Below are positions 7,981 to 17,176 of a DNA stretch of 54,614 nt, piece by piece (position 1 is the stretch's first letter; every line of letters begins with the position of its first letter). The DNA is taken from NCBI GenBank assembly GCA_910585665.1, contig CAJUFI010000026.1, positions 1-54,614 of the forward strand, given 5' to 3'. The notes under the pieces are model-generated. The model was not told the origin of the DNA. It did no database searches and saw nothing but the letters and a program-made list of their open reading frames with translations. The position numbers and the translations under genes were made by a program. This DNA comes from an uncultured Acetatifactor sp. GTDB lineage: Bacteria; Bacillota; Clostridia; Lachnospirales; Lachnospiraceae.

Positions 7981-9304
7981 TTCGTTCTCTGATGATGAAC
8001 CGCAGCGGGGTGCCCCGGAATCCGAAGGTCTCCCGAATCTGGTTCTCGATGTATCTGGTATAGGAGAAATGCATCAGCTCCTTCTTGTTCACGAAGATTA
8101 CAAAGGTGGGCGGCTTCACGGACACCTGCGTGATATAGTACAGCTTCAGCCGCTTGCCCTTGTCCGAAGGCGGCTGTTGGAGGGCCACTGCCTCCGCCAT
8201 GATCTCGTTCAGCACCCCGGTGGCCACCCTCATGGCATGGTTCTCGCTGACCATGTCAATCACGTCGAACAGCTTGTTCAGCCTCTGCCCTGTCAGCGCC
8301 GAGATGAATATAATCTCCGCGTAGGGCATATAGGACAGGACGTTCCGCACCTTGTCCGTGACCTTGTAGATAGTCTTGTCGTCCTTTTCCACCGCGTCCC
8401 ACTTGTTCACCGCGATGATGACGGCCTTGCCCCTGTCATGGGCGATGCCCGCAATCTTGGCGTCCTGTTCGCTGACGCCCTCCACCGCGTCGATCAGCAG
8501 CACAACGATGTCCGCCCGCTCCACTGCGCCCACAGCACGGACTATCATATACCGCTCCAGCTCTTCCTTTATCTTGTTCTTCCGCCGCAGGCCTGCCGTG
8601 TCGATGAACACATATTCCTTTCCGTTGTGGACGATCTCCGTGTCCACGGCGTCCCTGGTGGTCCCGGCGATGTCCGACACAATCAGGCGCTCCTCCCCCA
8701 GAAGCCTGTTGATCAGGGAAGATTTGCCCACGTTAGGCTTGCCCACGATGGCCACCCTGGTCCGGTCGTCCTCCTCTTCCGTCTCCTCAGACTTCGGAAA
8801 ATGAGCGATCACTTCCTCCAGCATATCCCCCAGTCCCAGCTTGTTGACTGCGGAGATGGGATACGGCTCTCCGATGCCCAGGTTGTAGAATTCATACACA
8901 TCGGCGGAATATTTGTTGACGCTGTCCACCTTATTGACCACCAGCACCACAGGCTTCCGGGAGCGGCGCAGCATGTCCGCCACCTTGTCGTCCGCGTCCA
9001 CCAGCCCCTGCTTCACGTCCACCAGGAAAATGATCACATCCGCCGTATCTATGGCTATCTGGGCCTGGGCCCTCATCTGGGACAGGATGATGTCCTTGCT
9101 GTCAGGCTCGATGCCCCCTGTGTCTATCAGTGTGAAGGTCTTGTCCAGCCAGGTGATGTCCGCGTAGATCCTGTCCCTGGTGATGCCGGGGGTATCCTGC
9201 ACGATGGATATCCTCTGCCCTGCCAGGGCGTTGAACAGGGTGGACTTTCCCACATTGGGCCTGCCCACTACCGCCACGATTGGTTTCGTACTTTTCTTTG
9301 CCAT
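7961..9304 (-). CDS. der: Ribosome assembly GTPase Der (EngA)
   Basis: A tandem double-GTPase needed for 50S subunit maturation. Both G domains are complete: G1 GRPNVGKSTLFN, DTGG and NKVD in the first, and GKPNVGKSSLIN, DTAGLR and NKWD in the second. A C-terminal KH-like domain follows (KRLKLYYITQ..FVIFVNKKELMHFSYTRYIENQIRE). The 447-residue length is normal. AGAGGTG 6 nt upstream fixes the ATG. The final residues EEKHS are encoded by a unit of the adjacent 19-bp repeat array, so the extreme C-terminus appears to be repeat-derived. It is followed by plsY and gpsA. Confidence 0.97.
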   Translation of the reverse strand: MAKKSTKPIVAVVGRPNVGKSTLFNALAGQRISIVQDTPGITRDRIYADITWLDKTFTLIDTGGIEPDSKDIILSQMRAQAQIAIDTADVIIFLVDVKQGLVDADDKVADMLRRSRKPVVLVVNKVDSVNKYSADVYEFYNLGIGEPYPISAVNKLGLGDMLEEVIAHFPKSEETEEEDDRTRVAIVGKPNVGKSSLINRLLGEERLIVSDIAGTTRDAVDTEIVHNGKEYVFIDTAGLRRKNKIKEELERYMIVRAVGAVERADIVVLLIDAVEGVSEQDAKIAGIAHDRGKAVIIAVNKWDAVEKDDKTIYKVTDKVRNVLSYMPYAEIIFISALTGQRLNKLFDVIDMVSENHAMRVATGVLNEIMAEAVALQQPPSDKGKRLKLYYITQVSVKPPTFVIFVNKKELMHFSYTRYIENQIRETFGFRGTPLRFIIRERNEEKHS

Positions 9305-9434
9305 AATTCACCTCTCTATAGTCAGACTCCGGATTCCGCCCCGGCGAAGGTTCTGCAGCCGCGTTTCCGATGCATTCCGCAGATGCCCGACGTCCCGCAG
9401 ACGTCCTGGCGTTACCAGGAAGACGGCGCGCCGT

Positions 9435-10775
9435 TCAGTCCCTCCCGGCCGCCAGAACGGAATCAATAAAATCATTTCCGCTTGATTTTACAATATTAAT
9501 CGGCACTTGTAAAGCCTTTTCCAGTTCCGGGACCCTACAATCGTCCAAAAACACATCCTCGCCGCTCCTGAGGATGTTCTCCGGCAGAAGCAGGCAGCGC
9601 CCAAGAGGCTTCCCCCGCAGCTGTTCCAACAGGTCCTGCCCGGTGATCAGACCCGACACCGTGATCATCTCTCCGAAGAAGAAATTCGTGATGGGATATA
9701 CCTGGACCTTCAGGCCGGGGCAGGCCTCCTCCAGCTGCCGCGCCATTCCGCTGATATAAGGGTACGCCAGCTTTCCCGTGGCCATGGAGACCTCCCCATA
9801 GGAAGCCCCCTCCGGAAAAGCGCCCTGCAGCGCCCTCTCCTCCATGGCTATCCGAAATTCGTCCGTCAGGAGACGGAGCATCCCCACGCCGTTCTCCAGC
9901 TGCAGGTATCCGTCATATCTTTCCTCCTCCGGCAGCTCCCTGCCCGCCAGGATATACCATTCGTCGCTGGCATGGACGAAATGGATGCCGTGTGCGGCGA
10001 AGCACTCCCGCTGGAACCCCTCTATCCTATCGATTACCGCTGCAGCGTCCTCCTGGTTGAAAGGCTCCAGCGGATACAGACCTTCCCGGTACTTCGTAAG
10101 TCCCACGGGCACCACGGACAGGCTCTCCAGGACAGGCATATACTCCATCAGCCGCCGGATGCTGTACGCCAGCTCCTCTCCGTCATTGATGCCCTTGCAG
10201 AGCACAATCTGGCCGTTCATGCGGATATCCGCCTCGTACAGTCTGTCCACTTTCTTCAGGGCCTCCCCCGCGAACCGGTTGTTCAGCATCCTGCAGCGAA
10301 GCTCGGGATTCATGGCATGGAAGGAGATATTAATCGGGGAAAGCCGGTATCTGCAGATCCTGTCGATGTCATGATCCGACATATTGGTCAGGGTCACATA
10401 ATTCCCCTGCAGAAAGGACAGCCTGGAATCGTCGTCCTTGAAATACAGCGTCTCCCGCATCCCCGGCGGCATCTGGTCGATGAAGCAGAAGATGCATTTA
10501 TTATGGCAGTGCCGGTATACGTCCATGAGGCCGTTCTCGAACTCAATCCCCAAATCCTCATCGAACTCCTTCTCCACCTCCAGCAGCCACTGCTCCCCGT
10601 CCGGTTTCTCCATCAGAACCTCTATATAGCTGTCCTGTATCATGAATTGGTAGTCAAATATGTCCTCAATCTCCGTGCCATCGATGGAAAGCAGCCTGTC
10701 CCCCGCTTCTATCTCCAGTTCCTCCGCAATGCTGCCCGGAATGACTTTCTTCACAATATGCGCTTTCTTCTGCAT
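9435..10775 (-). CDS. DUF512 radical-SAM-like iron-sulfur protein with N-terminal PDZ-like domain
   Basis: The first roughly 65 residues resemble a PDZ domain (HIVKKVIPGSIAEELEIEAGD). A radical-SAM-type cysteine cluster CHNKCIFC (Cys90, Cys94, Cys97) follows, then the DUF512 C-terminal part. Proteins of this family are conserved across Firmicutes beside der, as here, but their reaction is not established. The frame is open to 10811, but the ATG at 10775 has GAGGGG 7 nt upstream and gives 446 residues. It is divergent from the PRPP synthetase gene and probably leads the der-plsY-gpsA transcript. Confidence 0.9.
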   Translation of the reverse strand: MQKKAHIVKKVIPGSIAEELEIEAGDRLLSIDGTEIEDIFDYQFMIQDSYIEVLMEKPDGEQWLLEVEKEFDEDLGIEFENGLMDVYRHCHNKCIFCFIDQMPPGMRETLYFKDDDSRLSFLQGNYVTLTNMSDHDIDRICRYRLSPINISFHAMNPELRCRMLNNRFAGEALKKVDRLYEADIRMNGQIVLCKGINDGEELAYSIRRLMEYMPVLESLSVVPVGLTKYREGLYPLEPFNQEDAAAVIDRIEGFQRECFAAHGIHFVHASDEWYILAGRELPEEERYDGYLQLENGVGMLRLLTDEFRIAMEERALQGAFPEGASYGEVSMATGKLAYPYISGMARQLEEACPGLKVQVYPITNFFFGEMITVSGLITGQDLLEQLRGKPLGRCLLLPENILRSGEDVFLDDCRVPELEKALQVPINIVKSSGNDFIDSVLAAGRD

Positions 10776-10819
10776 CTGTCTTCCCCTCTTTCTGTGAACG
10801 ATCTTCTGCAATAATTTCC

Positions 10820-10849
10820 TTGACGCGTCACCGGTATTGGTGATATAAA
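10820..10849 (+). promoter_or_regulatory. Promoter of the PRPP synthetase gene, with internal dyad
   Basis: TTGACG (10820-10825) and TATAAA (10844-10849) are 18 bp apart. The spacer contains the inverted repeat TCACC-N6-GGTGA, a possible operator. The divergent DUF512 gene starts 45 bp away on the other strand. Confidence 0.6.
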
Positions 10850-10909
10850 TGAAATGTATGGTTTTATAAAATGCACGATCAGCTGATTCTTATGACAAAC
10901 GGAGGTTAT

Positions 10910-12103
10910 ATGCCTAATTTACAAGAGCTTGAGAACGCCATGCCCGTTGCCCCTTTGAAGATTGTCGCGCTGCCTTCCGCCAGGAAGATGGGTGAGAGAA
11001 TCAACGACTATCTCGTGGAATTCCGCAGAACTATCCATAACGACAAAGTCAAGACAGACCCCGCCTTCCAGGGCTATATCGAAGAGAACTACCTGACCGC
11101 CGTAGAGACGCCCCGTTTCGGAAGCGGGGAGGGAAAGGCCCTCTTCCGTGAGTCCATCCGCGGCAAAGACCTGTTTCTGCTGGTAGATGTCTGCAACCAC
11201 AGCATTACATACAATATGAACGGCTACACGAACCATATGTCCCCGGACGATCATTACCAGGACCTGAAGCGCGTCATCTCCGCCTGCAACGGCAAGGCCC
11301 ACCGAATCAATGTCATCATGCCCTTCCTCTATGAGAGCCGGCAGCACAAAAGGAGCGGCAGGGAGTCCCTGGACTGCGCCTTTGCCCTGCGGGAGCTGCG
11401 TGACATGGGCATCAGCAATTTCATCACCTTCGATGCCCACGATCCCCGGGTGCAGAATTCCATCCCGCTGAACGGCTTTGACAATTTCACCACCCCGTAT
11501 CAGTTCATCAAGGCTCTTCTGCATTCAGAGGACGATTTGATCGTGGACAAGGAACATCTGATTGTCATCAGCCCCGACGAGGGCGCCATGGATCGCGCAG
11601 TCTATTTCGCCACCGTCCTGGGGGTGGATATCGGCATGTTCTATAAGCGCCGGGACTATTCCACCATCGTAAGCGGCAAGAATCCCATCGTGGCCCACGA
11701 ATTCCTGGGCGAGAATATCGACAGCAAGGATGTCATCATCATAGACGATATCATCTCCTCCGGCCAGAGCATGCTGGACACCGCCAGGCAGCTGAAGGAG
11801 ATGAACGCCAGGCGCGTCTTCATCTGCTGTACCTTCGGGCTGTTCACCGATGGCCTGCAGTCCTTCGATGAAGCCTACGAGAAGGGGCATTTCGACAAAG
11901 TGGTGACTACAGACCTGACGTACCTCCCGCCGGTGCTTTACACCAGGCCCTATTTCATCGAGGCGGACATGAGCAAGTTCGTGGCTTCCCTGATCGACTT
12001 CATGAACCATGACGCCTCCCTGAACAACGCGCTCACTCCCACGGACAAAATCCATACCATCCTGGAATCCTACAATAACCGGCAGGACTATGATTTATAC
12101 TGA
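10910..12103 (+). CDS. prs: Ribose-phosphate pyrophosphokinase, long variant
   Basis: It makes PRPP from ribose-5-phosphate and ATP for nucleotide, His and Trp synthesis. The PRPP-binding loop VIIIDDIISSGQSM and the Pi/ribose segment FDAHDPRVQNSIP are visible. The latter differs from the canonical DLHAGQIQGFF of classical Prs, and at 397 residues the protein is about 80 longer than the usual 315. This marks the divergent class I-like variant common in Clostridia. The frame opens upstream of 10910, but GGAGG sits 4 nt before the ATG at 10910. It is the only plus-strand gene between 5.1 and 28 kb and converges on the sensor kinase. Confidence 0.9.
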   Translation: MPNLQELENAMPVAPLKIVALPSARKMGERINDYLVEFRRTIHNDKVKTDPAFQGYIEENYLTAVETPRFGSGEGKALFRESIRGKDLFLLVDVCNHSITYNMNGYTNHMSPDDHYQDLKRVISACNGKAHRINVIMPFLYESRQHKRSGRESLDCAFALRELRDMGISNFITFDAHDPRVQNSIPLNGFDNFTTPYQFIKALLHSEDDLIVDKEHLIVISPDEGAMDRAVYFATVLGVDIGMFYKRRDYSTIVSGKNPIVAHEFLGENIDSKDVIIIDDIISSGQSMLDTARQLKEMNARRVFICCTFGLFTDGLQSFDEAYEKGHFDKVVTTDLTYLPPVLYTRPYFIEADMSKFVASLIDFMNHDASLNNALTPTDKIHTILESYNNRQDYDLY

Positions 12104-12185
12104 CGGTCACTAAAACTTGCCAAGCAACCCGACTCACGAGCGGAAGATGCTGGAGACATCGCGGCAAATTTCATCGCTATCTATC

Positions 12186-12219
12186 GCCCTGTCTGCATCC
12201 CCTGGCCCGCAGACAGGGC
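12186..12219 (+). terminator. Terminator between prs and the convergent sensor kinase
   Basis: A perfect 11-bp stem GCCCTGTCTGC (12186-12196) / GCAGACAGGGC (12209-12219) with a 12-nt loop is followed by ATCCTTTTACTC. It lies between the prs stop and the histidine kinase stop and could serve both. Confidence 0.75.
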
Positions 12220-12225
12220 ATCCTT

Positions 12226-14952
12226 TTACTCTTCCGGCAAATCCATATCCTGTCCTTGCGCCTCCTCCCGGGAGGGGTCGTATTCCGGAAACGTAAGCAA
12301 TACTTTGAACAGATCGCCGTCCAGGGCGATTTCAAAGCTGCCTCCCTGGACCTGCACCAGGCTCTTGGCAATGGACAGCCCCAGGCCGCTCCCCTCCGTC
12401 GTCCTGGAGGAGTCCCCTCTGATGAACCGCTCCGTCAGCTCCTCCGGCCTGATGCTCATCTGCTGCCTGGAAATGTTCTTCACGGACACCGTTATAAAGC
12501 CCTCCCGGTTCTTCATCTCGATGTAGACCCTTGTGCCCTCCATGGCATATTTGCAGATATTGTTGAACAGATTCTCCACCACCCGCCACATCCGGCGGCT
12601 GTCCGCGAACACATAGGCCGGTGTATCGTCTCCCTCGAATACGACCTGCAGCCGTCCTTCCTCCAGTTTTTCGGAGAACTCGCCGATGCCCTGGTTGAAC
12701 AGCTCCGTCAGGTTCAGTTTCGCGTTCTCCAGCACGATGCTGCCGGAGGAAATCTTGGAAGCCTCCACCAGGTCGTCCGTGAGCTGCTTCAGGCGCTGGG
12801 CCTTTCCGTCCAGGATATCGATATAGCCTTTGGCCGGTTCCTCGTCGATTTTCAGACGTTTCAGCAAATCTACGTAATTGATGATGGAGGTGAGCGGTGT
12901 CTTGATGTCGTGGGACACATTGGTGATCAGGTCCGTCTTCATCCGCTCGTCTTCCATGCTGGTCTGTACTGCTTTCCGGATGCCTTCGCCAATATTGTTC
13001 ACCGCAATGGCCAGCTCCTTGCTGGAACCGTGGAGACTGTCCGCCTCCAGCTTGAACTCCACCTCCCCGTCCCGGATTCGATTGATGCCCTCCACGATTT
13101 CGGCCTGCTCCGCTCCCCGCCGGAACATGAACACGCCCACAATGCCGTCCACCACCACCATGGCGCCCAGGATCAGCATGACGTATGTCTGCTTCTCCCA
13201 AAGCTTATACACTATGGCGATGCCTGCCAGGTTGGAGAACAGGAACACATTGTAGGGGAGCAGCGTGCTGACCACGGAATTCCTGTGGCGGAAGATGAAC
13301 TTCATGGAATTGCAGATACTCCTTCCGAAAAAGTACAGAAAACTGTCTTTCCACAGATTGCCGACCTTTGCCCGCCTGACCAGGCTGTACCAGACCAGGT
13401 TGAAGGCAATGCTCAGATAGACGCCGTAAGCCACGAACAGCCCGTAGCGGTAAATCATCGTGAGCTGGATTCCCAGTATCTGGGCGGGCATGGCTCCCGC
13501 CGTCTCCGCGACATCCACAATCATGCGGTAGCCGAGCAGGCCGCCATATGCCAGCCCTGCCGCAAGAAGGAGGAGAATCTCCGTCCAGATTCGGTCAAAG
13601 CGATTCAGATGCCATATCTGCCCCCCGTCTTCACTGACATAGCAGCCGGCAGTCACGGTGAGATAGATGCCAATCCCCAACCAGCTCAGCGCCAAAATGA
13701 CAATCAGGGCTACAACCCGTCCCACGTTGGGCACAATCTTCTGGTAGACCGCATTGGCGGCGTAGAAGGCGTCCTCCTCGATGGCATAGTTGGAGTCCAC
13801 TCCAAGCCAGATGTGGGTAGTGTCCGGATAGGCATAGCTGTATATGCTGATATACTCGTCCAGTTCCTCCTCGCTGAAAATCGTATTTCCCATAAAGACG
13901 AGGCTGTCCGGATAATAAATCAGGTAACGCCGGTATTCATTGAAGGACTCCGTTACCTCATTGTCCGCCAGATCCGCCAGGCGGGACACATTGGTATAGG
14001 TGCACATCCCCTCATCCGTCATCATCCGCACCATATACTTCACATTGCTGTTCCCCTCTTCGTAAGCCTCGTTGCAGATCTGATAGCGCTGATAATTCAG
14101 CGTGAGGCTCTCGATGGCCGACACCACATTTTCCTGCAGCTGCATGTAGTCCACCCAGTTCCCCGCATAGCCTGTCAGCTGCTTGTGGCCGTCCACTGTG
14201 GCATAGCGGCAGTTCAGCATGGGGATATATATGGTCAGGCTGCTGTCGTCCTCTCTGGATAATTCCACGCCCTTCAAATCCCTGCCCATGAGATAGGAGA
14301 ACACCAGATCCTCCAGCTGGTCGTCCGTGTATTCCTCCAGCTTCTCTGAAATCTCCGCCAGTTCTTCCGGACTCTTGCCGTCCGAAGGCATATTTGTGGT
14401 CTCCGATTCTTCCGAATCCTCCGCTCCCTCCCCGGTGTCCACCCGATAGAACCCGTCAAAGACAAGCTGGCCGAAACTGTCCACGGTGAAATTCTCTGGG
14501 TAGATGCAGTAGCCGAAATAATTGATGAACTCAGACATGCTCATGAAACGTTTCGTATATTCTACGCCGGATTTTCCCCATTTGATGATGTCATCCAGGG
14601 TATAGACCGCCGTGACGGCACACCCGGAATCTTCCCCTATTTCGCTGGCGTATTCCGTCACATCGATACGCTTCTCGGAATCAAAGACGCCGTCCGTCTC
14701 CAGCTGCCTCTTCAGGGCCACCAGCTGGGTGATGTCGGAGACAGCGTTCCGGAACAGATCATAGTAGACCTCGGACTCTTCAAATTCCATCCCTGCGTCC
14801 ATGGGAAAAATATTATAGACTTTCGTCCCATCGATAGATTCCACTGCAATGTAGGAATTCAGCAAAAGGCCCGCCACGGCAAACAGAACGCCGGCCGCCA
14901 GCAGATGCTGGAGCAGCCCCAGGCCAAGCCTCTTCAATGTGGATTTCTTCAT
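12226..14952 (-). CDS. Multi-pass membrane sensor histidine kinase
   Basis: A 908-residue kinase. One membrane helix near the N-terminus (about 12-33) leads to a large extracytoplasmic domain of nearly 400 residues. About five further membrane segments follow (VALIVILALSWLGIGIYL, ILLLLAAGLAYGGLLG, LFVAYGVYLSIAFNLVWY, VFLFSNLAGIAIVYKLW, VMLILGAMVVVDGIVGVF). Next come a linker helix region, HisKA with His681 in NVSHDIKTPLTS, and HATPase with GSGLGLSIAKSL. The tail is acidic. It lies 15 nt downstream of its response regulator and is surely its partner. The ligand is not recognisable; a cell-envelope signal is plausible from the architecture. Confidence 0.93.
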   Translation of the reverse strand: MKKSTLKRLGLGLLQHLLAAGVLFAVAGLLLNSYIAVESIDGTKVYNIFPMDAGMEFEESEVYYDLFRNAVSDITQLVALKRQLETDGVFDSEKRIDVTEYASEIGEDSGCAVTAVYTLDDIIKWGKSGVEYTKRFMSMSEFINYFGYCIYPENFTVDSFGQLVFDGFYRVDTGEGAEDSEESETTNMPSDGKSPEELAEISEKLEEYTDDQLEDLVFSYLMGRDLKGVELSREDDSSLTIYIPMLNCRYATVDGHKQLTGYAGNWVDYMQLQENVVSAIESLTLNYQRYQICNEAYEEGNSNVKYMVRMMTDEGMCTYTNVSRLADLADNEVTESFNEYRRYLIYYPDSLVFMGNTIFSEEELDEYISIYSYAYPDTTHIWLGVDSNYAIEEDAFYAANAVYQKIVPNVGRVVALIVILALSWLGIGIYLTVTAGCYVSEDGGQIWHLNRFDRIWTEILLLLAAGLAYGGLLGYRMIVDVAETAGAMPAQILGIQLTMIYRYGLFVAYGVYLSIAFNLVWYSLVRRAKVGNLWKDSFLYFFGRSICNSMKFIFRHRNSVVSTLLPYNVFLFSNLAGIAIVYKLWEKQTYVMLILGAMVVVDGIVGVFMFRRGAEQAEIVEGINRIRDGEVEFKLEADSLHGSSKELAIAVNNIGEGIRKAVQTSMEDERMKTDLITNVSHDIKTPLTSIINYVDLLKRLKIDEEPAKGYIDILDGKAQRLKQLTDDLVEASKISSGSIVLENAKLNLTELFNQGIGEFSEKLEEGRLQVVFEGDDTPAYVFADSRRMWRVVENLFNNICKYAMEGTRVYIEMKNREGFITVSVKNISRQQMSIRPEELTERFIRGDSSRTTEGSGLGLSIAKSLVQVQGGSFEIALDGDLFKVLLTFPEYDPSREEAQGQDMDLPEE

Positions 14953-14967
14953 AGGCCTCCTCTCGCC

Positions 14968-15660
14968 TTACTGCTTGTCTATTTTATATCCCACCCCCCA
15001 GACCACCTTCAGGTATCTGGGCTCCCGGGGATTGATTTCTATCTTCTCACGGATGTGGCGGATATGTACAGCCACTGTATTGTCCGCGCCGATGGCCTCC
15101 TCGTTCCAGATGTTCTCATAAATCTGTCCAATGGAGAACACCCTGCCCAGGTTCTTCATCAGAAGCAGCAGGATATTATACTCGATGGGCGTCATCTTCA
15201 CTGGCTCCCCGTCCACTGTCACCTGCTTCGTATCGTCGTTGAGCACCAGTCCGCCCACCTGGTAGACGGCCTTGCTCTCCGCGTTCAGGCTCCCCAGGGA
15301 AGTGTACCGGCGCAGATTGGACTTCACCCGCGCCACAAGCTCCAGCGGATTGAAGGGCTTGGTGATATAATCGTCCGCACCGATGTTCAGCCCGAGAATC
15401 TTGTCCGTGTCCTCTGACTTCGCGGACAGCATGATGATGGGGATGCTGCTGTACTCCCGAATCTTCAGCGTGGCCCGGATACCGTCCAGCTTCGGCATCA
15501 TGATGTCCATGATCAGCAGATGGATTTCCTCTTTCTTCAGCAGATTGATGGCCTGATTCCCGTCGAAAGCCTTGAAAATGCTGTGGCCGTCCTGGCTCAG
15601 ATAGATTTCGATTGCATCCACGATTTCTTTGTCATCATCGCACACAAGTATATTCGCCAT
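14968..15660 (-). CDS. OmpR/PhoB-family response regulator
   Basis: A 230-residue two-domain transcription factor. The receiver domain has the acidic pair CDDD (7-10), phospho-acceptor Asp52 in MDIMMPKLDG and the conserved Lys in ITKPFNP. The C-terminal winged helix ends YLKVVWGVGYKID. GAGG 5 nt before the ATG supports the start. It is the first gene of the pair with the membrane kinase. A 19-bp repeat array lies directly upstream of its ribosome binding site and would be part of its leader or promoter region. Confidence 0.96.
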   Translation of the reverse strand: MANILVCDDDKEIVDAIEIYLSQDGHSIFKAFDGNQAINLLKKEEIHLLIMDIMMPKLDGIRATLKIREYSSIPIIMLSAKSEDTDKILGLNIGADDYITKPFNPLELVARVKSNLRRYTSLGSLNAESKAVYQVGGLVLNDDTKQVTVDGEPVKMTPIEYNILLLLMKNLGRVFSIGQIYENIWNEEAIGADNTVAVHIRHIREKIEINPREPRYLKVVWGVGYKIDKQ

Positions 15661-15676
15661 ATTTCCTCAACTCCAT

Positions 15677-15758
15677 TTCCCTGGAATGCACCTCTTCCAT
15701 TGGAATGCACTTCTTCCATTGGAATGCACTTCTTCCATTGGAATGCACCTCTTCCATT
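15677..15758. repeat. Tandem array of a 19-bp palindromic repeat (array 2)
   Basis: One 18-nt variant unit (15677-15694) is followed by three 19-nt units TTCCATTGGAATGCACYTC (15695, 15714, 15733) and a partial copy from 15752. Each 19-nt unit has the palindrome TTCCA-T-TGGAA followed by TGCACYTC. The unit length and the TTC..GAATGC..TTC frame match array 1 at 7881, but the palindrome arms differ in a compensated way. The array sits between yfiH and the response-regulator gene. Confidence 0.95.
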
Positions 15759-15815
15759 TCTTCCAGTGAACCATATCTTTATTAAATGTTTTCTGGGAAA
15801 AGTATGAATAATTTC

Positions 15816-16733
15816 TTAAGGTTTCAGCATCAGGAACGCCCCCAGACTGCCCCGCCGCCCGCCGCTGGCCCTGTGGGAGAAAAGATAGCCGCTGTTATGG
15901 CAGGTGCAGATATCCGTCACCTCCAGATGTTCCGGCAGGATTCCGGCCTGCCTCAAAATCAGCTCATTGGCGAGCCACAGATCCAACTGATACTTCCCGG
16001 CCTTCTCCCCCGGCACCGCCACGTCCCCTCCCAGCATCTCCATGAACTGCGCCGCCACGTCCTCACTGACCTCATAGCAGTCCCGGCAGATGGAAGGGCC
16101 GATTGCGGCGCGGATGTCCTCCGGCCTGCTCCCGAACTGCCGTCCCATGGCTTCCACCATGCGCTCTCCCATCCGTCCCGCAGTCCCCCGCCAGCCGGAA
16201 TGGGCCAGTCCGATTGCCCTGTGGACAGGATCCACGAAATAGAGCGGCACGCAGTCCGCGTAAAAAGTCACCAGCACCAGGCCGGGGACATCCGTCACCA
16301 TCCCGTCCACGTCCTGATAGTCCCGCTCCCGCAGAATGCCCTTCCCCCTGTCCGCCTCCGTCATCCGGCGGATGTTGGTGGTATGGGTCTGGTGGGAGGC
16401 TGTCATGTCGTCTATCCCGCAGCCAAGCACTTGGGCAATCCGGCCGAAATTCGTCAGGACATTCTCCCTGCTGTCGCCTCTGTCCATGCTGAAGTTCATG
16501 GAGGCGCAGTCCCCCTGGCTGACCCCGCCCAGGCGGGTGCTGAACAGATGCTTCACGATTCCTGTCTCTTCCAGCAGCGGAAAGGTCAGGAATTCCAGCG
16601 GCACGCCCTCGTCCGTCTTCCTGTAGTTCTGCCAGAGCCCCTGCCCGACCATGCTCCCTTCCTCTAAGTCCTGCAGGCAGAAGCCCTGCAGCGCTTCCTG
16701 CCCTTTCTTCCTGATTCGCTTTATCTCATACAT
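15816..16733 (-). CDS. pgeF: YfiH/PgeF-family multicopper-like polyphenol oxidase (purine nucleoside phosphorylase)
   Basis: This 305-residue protein belongs to the LACC1/YfiH family. Family members cleave purine nucleosides, and in Escherichia coli YfiH acts in cell-wall precursor proofreading. The metal-site motifs are present: SHQTHTTNI, ADCVPLYFVDP and LAHSGWRGT. About 30 additional charged residues at the N-terminus precede the core. It follows yraN and precedes the two-component pair on the same strand. The old laccase annotation should not be taken literally. Confidence 0.92.
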   Translation of the reverse strand: MYEIKRIRKKGQEALQGFCLQDLEEGSMVGQGLWQNYRKTDEGVPLEFLTFPLLEETGIVKHLFSTRLGGVSQGDCASMNFSMDRGDSRENVLTNFGRIAQVLGCGIDDMTASHQTHTTNIRRMTEADRGKGILRERDYQDVDGMVTDVPGLVLVTFYADCVPLYFVDPVHRAIGLAHSGWRGTAGRMGERMVEAMGRQFGSRPEDIRAAIGPSICRDCYEVSEDVAAQFMEMLGGDVAVPGEKAGKYQLDLWLANELILRQAGILPEHLEVTDICTCHNSGYLFSHRASGGRRGSLGAFLMLKP

Positions 16734-16806
16734 TGTCTTGCGCCTTTCCCGTTTCCTGCCTGCCGCCGTGTCCGGCTATCCTCTCCGATTTCTTCCGGGC
16801 CCTCTC

Positions 16807-17169
16807 CTATCGCCGTGTATAAATATGCGGAAAAGCGTTCTTTACCCATATCACTTCCGCACCCTGGATACCTACCACGTCGTATCTCACGCTGACATTG
16901 TCGCCCAGTCCGTGGAGATATCTGTAGGAATCGGCCACTCGGCAGATCCTGCGCTGCTTCCTGCCGTCCACGGCTTCCAGGGCATGCCCTTTCTGGTCGG
17001 AGCTTCGGTACTTCACCTCCACGAACACCAGATATCCCTCATGCTGGCCCACCAGGTCGATTTCCCCCTGTCTGCTGCGGAAATTGGCCTCCACGATCTG
17101 CATGCCCTGCTTTCTCAGGTACTCTGCCGCCAGCTTTTCTTCTTCCGTGCCAATCTCGCGCCTGTTCAA
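16807..17169 (-). CDS. YraN family (UPF0102) nuclease-like protein
   Basis: A 120-residue protein with the restriction-endonuclease-like core GEIDLV..FVEVKYR, the typical YraN signature, after GTEEEKLAAEYLRKQG. Biochemical function is not established; Holliday-junction-type or repair roles have been proposed from the fold. It starts 7 nt after the FlhB-like gene stop and is near rnhB, the usual genomic setting. Confidence 0.9.
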   Translation of the reverse strand: MNRREIGTEEEKLAAEYLRKQGMQIVEANFRSRQGEIDLVGQHEGYLVFVEVKYRSSDQKGHALEAVDGRKQRRICRVADSYRYLHGLGDNVSVRYDVVGIQGAEVIWVKNAFPHIYTRR

Positions 17170-17176
17170 CTGTCGG

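Noticed and set aside
12256..14262. A 668-codon plus-strand open frame
   Set aside because: It lies wholly opposite the membrane histidine kinase, whose domains are unmistakable; low stop density from GC-rich codons explains it. The same holds for the long opposite-strand frames over smc, trmD, der and the hybrid kinase.
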